A DNA stretch of 7,716 nt from positions 1 to 7,716 of the forward strand of contig CATYEP010000083.1 of NCBI GenBank assembly GCA_958405585.1. The letters run 5' to 3'. The notes beneath the pieces were generated by a model that was given only the letters and a program-made list of their open reading frames with translations, did not search any database and had not been told where the DNA came from. This document shows, piece after piece, positions 1 to 6,160 of the stretch (position 1 is its first letter; the number at the start of each line of letters is the position of its first letter). This DNA is from an uncultured Eubacteriales bacterium (GTDB lineage: Bacteria > Bacillota > Clostridia > Christensenellales > Borkfalkiaceae). The position numbers were made by a program, and so were the translations under genes.

Positions 1-3000
1 TTCTTCCGCCACCGAAATTGCTTTCAGCCTTGCAAGAATCTCGCCGTCGTTTTCACCGCAGGTAACATACTGCGACATGTTCTGCGTCTGCTCCAGCTTT
101 GCAAACCGATAATTTTTCTTGTATTTGGATAAATAGTCGCGCCCGATCTTCTCCGTTCCCGTCAGACGATCCAAAATCTCCTTGATCTTTTTGATCTCCC
201 GCTTCGGATTGTTGATAAAATTGATCGTAAACAAGCGTACCACGTTCCAGTTGTTCATCTTCAGAGTCTGTATCTGCAGAATGTTTCTGTCTTTTGCACT
301 GGAATGAAACGCCGTCGTCCCATCGCAGATGATCGCAAGAATAAACCGCTTTTTGTTCTTCGGATCCACCACCGCGCAGTCGATTTTAAAATCAGAAACG
401 CCGACATCATACCGACATTCATAACCGTACGTCTTGAGCTCCTGCGCAACATATTTTCCGATCCCGCTCTGCGCACTCTTGAGCTCATCCGAACTGATCG
501 CCAGCGACGTCTTTCCCTTTTCCGCAAATTCAAGAAACGCTTTTAAACCCGCCACGCCCTTGCTGTTCGTCTTTGCAAGATTGATCATCGCCGACGTCAT
601 GGACGAAAATACGACCATTTCTTCGCGCGCCCGCGACACCGCGACATTTAAACGTCTCCAACCTCCCGTCTGATTCAGCGGCCCGAAATTGAGCGCCACT
701 CTGCCGCTTCGATCCGGCCCGTAGCAAACGGAAAACAGAATAACATCGCGCTCGTCGCCCTGCACGTTCTCCAGATTTTTGATGAACAGCGGTTCTTCAC
801 GCTCGTATGCCGCATCTTCCAACTTATTGCGCACAAGCGCATCCGAAAGCCGCCTTTCGATATAATCCTGCTGCGCCGTGCTGAACGTCACAACACCGAT
901 GCTCGAACGACAGAGCTTCGGATCTTTGAGCCTGCGCACCACTTCATCCACGAGCGCTTCCGCTTCCGCTTTGTTGCGCTTTGTAAAACCTCTGTCATAG
1001 ATTCCGTCCGGCACCAATGCAAGCCGAACTTTGCTCTCCAATGCGTCCGGCGAAGGGAATGTGCAAAGTTTTCCGCCGTAGTACATGATGTTCGAAAATG
1101 CGATCAGGCTTTCATGTTTGCTCCGATAATGCCAATTCAAATGTTTCTCAGGCATACTGAGCGCAAGGCAATCATCCAGTATGCTTTCCAGATCTTCCGT
1201 GTCCAGATTCTCTTCATCCACATAACCCGAACTGAAAAAGGACGTAGGAGGCAACTGTTTCGGGTCACCAACAATGACTGCATTCTTCGCCCGCGCCAGC
1301 GCGCCGATCGCTTCGCTCGTCGGCAGCTGCGACGCTTCGTCAAATACCACCAGATCAAAAAGATCGGGTTCTGCTTTAAGATATTGAGCCACCGTGATCG
1401 GACTCATTAAAACACAGGGTGCAAGCCGCGCAAACAGCTCCGGTATCTCCGCAATAAACTCCTTGACCGTCATCCCGCGCATATTGCTCTTGACAATGCG
1501 CTGGAACGCCAGAACTTCCAGGCTCAGGCCGCCTTCCGTCGACGTCGTGGGAAGATTGGATATCAGTTTGTTGCGAATGTGTGCTTTGGACAATTTGGCA
1601 AACTGTTCGTCCAATACACGGAACTGCTCGATCTTTTCTTCCAGAACAGCAGCGGAAAATTTGGAAAGCACCGGGTCTGCCCCGATGTTCGTTTCCACAA
1701 AATTGCGGTATACATTTTTACGGAAACTCTCCAGAATATTTTCCGACGTCACCGCACCCGATTCCAGCGAATCGGTCACAAAACTTAACCCCTCGCTGTC
1801 CAGTTGCGCAGATATCTTCTTGAACAGGCACCACGCCGCAAGCATATCGATGTTGTCGATCAGAGCACCCGCTTTTACATTGAAATAATCCAGCACATCT
1901 TCATCCGAATAACGCTCGGTGTCTGCGCGGATCACGTCGCAGAAATTATCCTTCGCGGTGCGGAAACTCTGTAAAGACTGCTTTAATCCGTCCAGGATGG
2001 GCGCCGCATATCCGCCTGAAGCCGATTTTACGCAAACACTGTTGAAACTGTCGGCATTGTAATCCATGAACACGCCTTCCGCAAGTGCATGCATCTGCTT
2101 GAGCGCTTCCATGAATTCGTCGCGCCTCTTGAAGCTGATCTTCCCCCCGCGGTCGGAAAAATTCTGCACCAGCGAAGTATTGTCCCGCACCAATTTCAGA
2201 TCCTCGTAGATCTGCGCAACGATCCCGATGTATTTCGTCTCCTCCGACGGAGCAAGTTTGACCGCCGCACTCTTGCGCAGCCGCTTGACAAGCGTGGACA
2301 AAACTTTCGAACTTTTATAATTCTCGCCCCAGTTGTCCAGCTCCTGCTCGATCACGGCCGGATCGCAATCAATATCGATCAGAGTCTTGAAATTCTTGAA
2401 ATAATTTCCGAGCAGGCGATCCAACCTGCGGTTTGCATTGAAAAATACATAAAACTCGTTTTCATCGCAATGGAAATATTTGTCCAGTGCCCCGCTCCGC
2501 AAAAGATCGATAAGCTGCAGCAGAGTCTGCATCTTTTTCTCCGTAAAAGCGCTCACTCTCTGCCGATAAAAATCAAGGAACAGGCTCAGATAATTTTTAA
2601 CGTGCTTGATCTCAGCAATCAGCACCTCCGAAGAATAATAAACCTGGTTACGAAGATCCGCATCGTAATCGGTCAGATTCACGTTTTCAAAGGGCGAACG
2701 ATGAACTCCGCCGCACTGCTTCGCCGCCGCCGATACCTCGATCAGCAAATTCTCATATGTGTCCAGCTTCTCTTTGGTCAGGCTGTCGTAAAACGTGCTT
2801 TCTATATCCAATACGTCCGGTGCGTTCTTGTTTTTCAGATAAATCAGGATGCCTTCATACACCGATACGCCCAGACGGCGCTTTTTATGCAACGCCATGA
2901 TCGGCTCGTTCAGCGTCTTACGGACTTCTCCGATCTGTTCATTCTTGGATTCAAAATCAGGATCATCCTGCTCCGCCGCAAGCGCAAGCGTATTTTCCAG

Positions 3001-5241
3001 CCCGCGGAGCAACGCAGGCTTATCCAGCTTCGCCGAATGAAGTTCCAGACAAAAATCACCCAGTCCGATCGAATCCAATCTCTTTTTAACGACTGACAGC
3101 GCCGCTTGCTTTTCCGCCACAAACAAAACGCGCTTCCCCTGGTTCAGACAGTTGGCTATAATGTTGGTGATCGTTTGGCTCTTGCCCGTTCCCGGAGGCC
3201 CGTGCAAAACAAACGTCGCGCCTGCCGCCGCCTCCGCGATCGCTTCGAATTGCGAACAATCCGCCATCAGCGGCGTCAGCACTTCCGACGGTGCATAATC
3301 ATCCTCCGCCTTGTCCTCAAACACATTGTCCGCCAGCTCCATCCTGTTATCAAGCAGAGATTTCACCAGTGCGTTCTTGCGGAATTTATCAATGTTCTTC
3401 CGCACATCGTTCCACATCGCAAACCGCGCAAATGAAAAGTTGGCAAGATATACTTCATCCAGCACTTCCCAGCCTTTCATGTTCAAAATTTCCATCCGCA
3501 CCATCGCCATGATTTCGGATACGCGGATACCCGATGCAATGTTATCCAATCCGCGGATATCGATCTTGAACTCACGCAGTAAAAATTCCAGCAAAGTGCT
3601 GTTGATCTGCATATTTTCTTCCGCAAACGCTACGGAATACCCCTTTCCGCCTTTGCTGCGCGTTATGCGGACAGGACACAGCACCAGCGGCGCATACCGC
3701 GGTTCGCTGCCCTGCGATTCATACCACTTCAGAAATCCGAATGCAAGGAACAATACATTCGCCCCCGCTTCTTCTTCCGCCGTTTTCGCTTTCTTGATCA
3801 GAAAGCGCAAGACATCTGCCACCGCTTCGCGCTCCGAATAGGTACGCAGCCGATGATTTTTCAATTCCACGCTCAAAAGTTCCGCCAGCATCGAAAGACT
3901 GCCCGACGCGGGGAAATAATCCGCCGCCGTCATCACGCCTCTCACGTCCGCCGTCTTTTCCATCAGGGAAAATTCTTCGCCGCCCGCCAGACTTTCATAC
4001 GTTTCGTTAATATCCGCCGAAAGAATATGCAGTGTGTTTTTCTCGGGTCGGAAATTCAGAAGGGTATTCTTCAGCGATAAATCCAGCAACCGGCGTTCCC
4101 ATTGTTTATTCCGGGTCACTTTGCCGTCGTAAGAAAGCTTTCGCGCACCGGAAAGCGATTCGGGCGCCGCATTGATGTCCGTCTCGTTCTCGCCCAAAAG
4201 CTCATATCCCTTAATACCGCGCACTTTCAGCGGCAATGAGGCGATCCGCGCCAGCCTGCAACGTTTGACATCCACCACCGTATCGTAATAGTTGCTTTCC
4301 AGCTTCTGCATATAATGCTTTTCGGCGGCCGTATAATTGACATTCTTCCCAGCAAAAACGTCTTCCACGTCGAACATGCTCACATTGTTGATGCCGTCCG
4401 ACAAATATTTCTGTAACAATACGGTATCGTCGCTGACACTGTCCGAAAAACAATTGTCATACAGCCAAACACCGCAACTTACGCTCTTTTCTCCGATCGT
4501 CAGCACCGGATGCAATCCTGCACATTCAAAACAGGAAGCCAAAAACAGCGCCAGTTCAAACGATGTGCAGACTTTATTCTTTAAAATCACGGTGATATCG
4601 CCCACGGGTACCGGTGAATTATAATTATATTCCGCCGCCGATTTTTCGATCGACTGGCGTTTTACCACCGCGAAAACAGCCGCCGCGATCTGGCGGATCT
4701 TATTCTTATCCCCCTCCTGATACCCGCGCCATTCACAACTGACACCCCATTTCTGCAGCTGAGGCACGGCTTCATTCAGTACGCGCAGGCATTCCGCTAC
4801 CTTCGGACGCACGAAACAGGACAAAAGCTCCGCATTGCCCGCTCTTCCGCTCCAATAATCGAACGGCAATACGGTAAGCTCTACGCTTTCCTCCGCCAAC
4901 ACGTCTTTCCCGTGCAGTACCGCCACCCGTATCTTGATCTGCGCCAGTTCCGAAAGCTCCGTTAAATACAGCGGCGAAACAATATTCGCTGCCGAAATCT
5001 CCACCGTGCTTTCAAACGGCACATTTTCCAGATGTTTATTAAAAGGCAGCAGAAACCCTTCCGCACACTCGATCTGTACATCCAGATCTTCGATCGTCTC
5101 CGAACCGGAATTGGATACCTGCAACGCCGTAAAAAGGGGTACGCGGTTAAAATAATCGGCATAACCGTAAAACTGCTGCGCACGGACACTCAAAGCCACA
5201 CTTTCCCGTAACATAGTCTTTGCTGATTTCTTTCCTGCCAT
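1..5241 (-). CDS. DUF4011-family giant SF1 helicase with transglutaminase-like and endonuclease-like domains (3' end outside window)
   Basis: I checked this frame triplet by triplet: it is open from the ATG at 5241 to the window edge (1747 codons, no stop), so the C-terminus is missing. Visible parts in order: a beta-rich N-terminal region (about 20-125) ending in a VLPFDYW segment; a transglutaminase-like region (about 215-265) around FELAL and CGVWL; the DUF4011 hallmark WERRLLDLSLKN (381-392) followed by LLNFRP; Walker A GPPGTGKS (681-688); DEASQ box (1301-1305); GDPKQLPPT (1325-1333); YRS (1372-1374); VQGDERD (1493-1499); NVAVSRAR (1532-1539). These are the ordered motifs of a UPF1/Dna2-like SF1 helicase (AAA_11 plus AAA_12). 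Residues about 1593-1680 resemble the MTES_1575 restriction-endonuclease-like domain (IDCAV with D1621, ICDG at 1638-1641). Family knowledge suggests a DUF3320 region may follow outside the window. The start is set by GGAGGG just upstream; no other ATG lies in frame before the upstream stop at 5311-5313. Likely role: ATP-dependent nucleic-acid translocase, perhaps in defence or DNA processing (inference). The substrate is unknown. Confidence 0.93.
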   Translation of the reverse strand, partial: MAGKKSAKTMLRESVALSVRAQQFYGYADYFNRVPLFTALQVSNSGSETIEDLDVQIECAEGFLLPFNKHLENVPFESTVEISAANIVSPLYLTELSELAQIKIRVAVLHGKDVLAEESVELTVLPFDYWSGRAGNAELLSCFVRPKVAECLRVLNEAVPQLQKWGVSCEWRGYQEGDKNKIRQIAAAVFAVVKRQSIEKSAAEYNYNSPVPVGDITVILKNKVCTSFELALFLASCFECAGLHPVLTIGEKSVSCGVWLYDNCFSDSVSDDTVLLQKYLSDGINNVSMFDVEDVFAGKNVNYTAAEKHYMQKLESNYYDTVVDVKRCRLARIASLPLKVRGIKGYELLGENETDINAAPESLSGARKLSYDGKVTRNKQWERRLLDLSLKNTLLNFRPEKNTLHILSADINETYESLAGGEEFSLMEKTADVRGVMTAADYFPASGSLSMLAELLSVELKNHRLRTYSEREAVADVLRFLIKKAKTAEEEAGANVLFLAFGFLKWYESQGSEPRYAPLVLCPVRITRSKGGKGYSVAFAEENMQINSTLLEFLLREFKIDIRGLDNIASGIRVSEIMAMVRMEILNMKGWEVLDEVYLANFSFARFAMWNDVRKNIDKFRKNALVKSLLDNRMELADNVFEDKAEDDYAPSEVLTPLMADCSQFEAIAEAAAGATFVLHGPPGTGKSQTITNIIANCLNQGKRVLFVAEKQAALSVVKKRLDSIGLGDFCLELHSAKLDKPALLRGLENTLALAAEQDDPDFESKNEQIGEVRKTLNEPIMALHKKRRLGVSVYEGILIYLKNKNAPDVLDIESTFYDSLTKEKLDTYENLLIEVSAAAKQCGGVHRSPFENVNLTDYDADLRNQVYYSSEVLIAEIKHVKNYLSLFLDFYRQRVSAFTEKKMQTLLQLIDLLRSGALDKYFHCDENEFYVFFNANRRLDRLLGNYFKNFKTLIDIDCDPAVIEQELDNWGENYKSSKVLSTLVKRLRKSAAVKLAPSEETKYIGIVAQIYEDLKLVRDNTSLVQNFSDRGGKISFKRRDEFMEALKQMHALAEGVFMDYNADSFNSVCVKSASGGYAAPILDGLKQSLQSFRTAKDNFCDVIRADTERYSDEDVLDYFNVKAGALIDNIDMLAAWCLFKKISAQLDSEGLSFVTDSLESGAVTSENILESFRKNVYRNFVETNIGADPVLSKFSAAVLEEKIEQFRVLDEQFAKLSKAHIRNKLISNLPTTSTEGGLSLEVLAFQRIVKSNMRGMTVKEFIAEIPELFARLAPCVLMSPITVAQYLKAEPDLFDLVVFDEASQLPTSEAIGALARAKNAVIVGDPKQLPPTSFFSSGYVDEENLDTEDLESILDDCLALSMPEKHLNWHYRSKHESLIAFSNIMYYGGKLCTFPSPDALESKVRLALVPDGIYDRGFTKRNKAEAEALVDEVVRRLKDPKLCRSSIGVVTFSTAQQDYIERRLSDALVRNKLEDAAYEREEPLFIKNLENVQGDERDVILFSVCYGPDRSGRVALNFGPLNQTGGWRRLNVAVSRAREEMVVFSSMTSAMINLAKTNSKGVAGLKAFLEFAEKGKTSLAISSDELKSAQSGIGKYVAQELKTYGYECRYDVGVSDFKIDCAVVDPKNKKRFILAIICDGTTAFHSSAKDRNILQIQTLKMNNWNVVRLFTINFINNPKREIKKIKEILDRLTGTEKIGRDYLSKYKKNYRFAKLEQTQNMSQYVTCGENDGEILARLKAISVAEE

Positions 5242-5244
5242 ATT

Positions 5245-5250
5245 CCCTCC
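5245..5250 (-). promoter_or_regulatory. Ribosome binding site of the DUF4011 helicase gene
   Basis: GGAGGG on the minus strand ends 3 nt before the ATG at 5241 (4 nt if the core is taken as GGAGG). It is a strong Shine-Dalgarno match with slightly short spacing, and it fixes the start over the next in-frame ATG at residue 10. Confidence 0.8.
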
Positions 5251-5318
5251 GAATCCTTTCCGCAAGCCGCCCAAAAAATTTAATTTCAGACATGGCACTG
5301 CCAATTTTTTTCATTTTT

Positions 5319-5347
5319 ATTATACAACAATTCCGCGATTTTAGCAA
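5319..5347 (-). promoter_or_regulatory. Sigma-A type promoter for the DUF4011 helicase gene
   Basis: Read on the minus strand, a TTGCTA -35 box (5347-5342, 4 of 6 consensus bases) and a perfect TATAAT -10 box (5324-5319) are separated by exactly 17 bp. The predicted transcription start is near 5312, which gives a leader of about 70 nt before the ATG at 5241. It lies in the gap behind the HAD gene and faces the large gene, so that gene need not depend on read-through. Transcription start has not been measured. Confidence 0.8.
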
Positions 5348-5370
5348 GCGTTGGGCTTATTGTCGGGCAT
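5341..5370 (-). other. Possible 9-codon mini-ORF (MPDNKPNAC) between the HAD and helicase genes
   Basis: The ATG at 5370 is preceded by GAGGGAAT, so the 11 nt GAGGGAATATG match the start region of the large gene exactly (5249-5239). The frame stops with TAA at 5343-5341, overlapping the -35 box. It lies upstream of the promoter and could be translated only from transcripts reading through from the HAD gene. No leader-peptide signature such as runs of one amino-acid codon is visible. Translation is speculative. Confidence 0.2.
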
Positions 5371-5383
5371 ATTCCCTCAATAA
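5357..5383 (-). repeat. Interrupted dyad upstream of the promoter
   Basis: On the minus strand TTATTG and CAATAA flank GGG and CCC, giving 6 plus 3 base pairs around an AATATG loop with a small bulge. It sits 9 bp upstream of the -35 box. It could be an operator, a weak RNA hairpin in read-through transcripts, or chance, since the stem is short. Confidence 0.35.
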
Positions 5384-5421
5384 ATATACGGCATGATTTA
5401 TTGCCATTTTCGCACCATTTC

Positions 5422-5466
5422 ATACGAATCGAGCGGAAGCCCGATCCGCTTCCGCCCGATTCGTAT
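5422..5466 (-). terminator. 19-bp hairpin after the HAD gene, possible terminator or mRNA 3' stabiliser
   Basis: Arms 5422-5440 and 5448-5466 are inverted copies of 19 nt with a 7-nt loop. The single imperfect position is an A:C mismatch on the plus strand but becomes a G:U pair in minus-strand RNA, so the stem is fully paired only in the transcript of these genes. It begins 10 nt after the HAD stop codon, the place expected for a terminator. There is no clear U-run on either side, so classical intrinsic termination is doubtful. A stabilising 3' hairpin, a partial terminator or a REP-like element are alternatives. Confidence 0.6.
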
Positions 5467-5476
5467 ATCCTTTTCT

Positions 5477-6160
5477 CTATTGCAGTGAATCCACAATTTC
5501 CAACACTCCCCGATAGCTGTCCGCCGTATGATCCGGGCGGGCACCTGCTGCTGTCTTTCCCTTCGGATTAAACCAGATACTCTCGATCCCCGATGCGTTC
5601 GCACCCTTGATATCCGATGTAAGCGAATCGCCGATCACAAGGCAATCTTCCTTCTTTACACTTGCCGCCGCAAGAACAAATTCAAAAAAACGCACATCCG
5701 GTTTCGCATACCCGATTTCATCCGATACGAATACGCCGTCAAAAAACCCGTTAAGTCCCAGCGATTCCAATCGTCCGTATTGCGCCGCTGGCGTTCCGTT
5801 CGTGATCAGATATACCCGTCCGCGCCGTTTCAGCTCCCGTATAAATTCCTCCGCTCCGGGCAGCAGATACCCCGTCCGACACAGTTTGTTAAAATACAGT
5901 CCATTTGCTTCTTTCGCGTCCGCCCCACTGTGCAATCTTGCAAAAAAACGGGAAAAACGCGCTGTCATCAAATCCTTCTTGCATATCTCACCGCGTTCAT
6001 ATTCGCGCCACAAACCGTCATTGATCTCCTTGAATTCAGCGTACCGCTCTGCCGCCTGCCCTTCCCCAAGCTCGTTCATTGCCGCACAAAAACTTTCTTC
6101 GGAAGATCGTATAAAATCCAGTACCGTTTCGTCAGCATCCAACAAAAAATTATTCTTCAT
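5477..6160 (-). CDS. yjjG: HAD-family hydrolase, YjjG-like pyrimidine nucleotidase
   Basis: A complete gene of 227 residues, normal for the HAD subfamily IA / YjjG group. All four HAD motifs are present: motif I DADET (8-12, nucleophile D8 and acid D10), motif II LITNGT (118-123), motif III lysine in YAKPD (K153), and motif IV VIGDSLTSD (175-183, with D178 and D183). The helical segment between motif I and motif II, about residues 15-100, is the expected C1 cap. The phrase IWFNP (195-199) after motif IV is typical of YjjG-like proteins. Known members are cytosolic Mg-dependent 5'-nucleotidases acting on UMP, dUMP, dTMP and on non-canonical pyrimidine nucleotides; the exact substrate here is inferred. 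I chose the ATG at 6160, giving MKNNFLLDAD, because motif I then begins at the usual distance and GGAG lies 6 nt upstream; an upstream ATG at 6196 would add 12 basic residues with no family counterpart. The start overlaps the end of the preceding helicase gene by 11 nt, so the two are probably translationally coupled. The symbol is given by family resemblance; other HAD-IA phosphatases remain possible. Confidence 0.9.
   Translation of the reverse strand: MKNNFLLDADETVLDFIRSSEESFCAAMNELGEGQAAERYAEFKEINDGLWREYERGEICKKDLMTARFSRFFARLHSGADAKEANGLYFNKLCRTGYLLPGAEEFIRELKRRGRVYLITNGTPAAQYGRLESLGLNGFFDGVFVSDEIGYAKPDVRFFEFVLAAASVKKEDCLVIGDSLTSDIKGANASGIESIWFNPKGKTAAGARPDHTADSYRGVLEIVDSLQ

Noticed and set aside
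2089..3096. Plus-strand ORF of 335 codons
   Set aside because: It lies wholly antisense to the helicase core region of the large minus-strand gene, shows no recognisable motif, and has a composition (rich in R, Q, I, L, H) typical of an antisense shadow.
5147..5293. A minus-strand ORF beginning MSEIKFFGRLAERI in the leader and overlapping the large gene out of frame
   Set aside because: It has no ribosome binding site and is read out of frame with the well-supported start at 5241; most of it is a shadow of the real coding sequence.
5286..5423. A 45-codon minus-strand ORF with four Cys in the gap between the HAD and large helicase genes
   Set aside because: There is no Shine-Dalgarno before its ATG, it starts in the hairpin arm, and it runs through the -35 and -10 boxes, so a chance frame is more likely.
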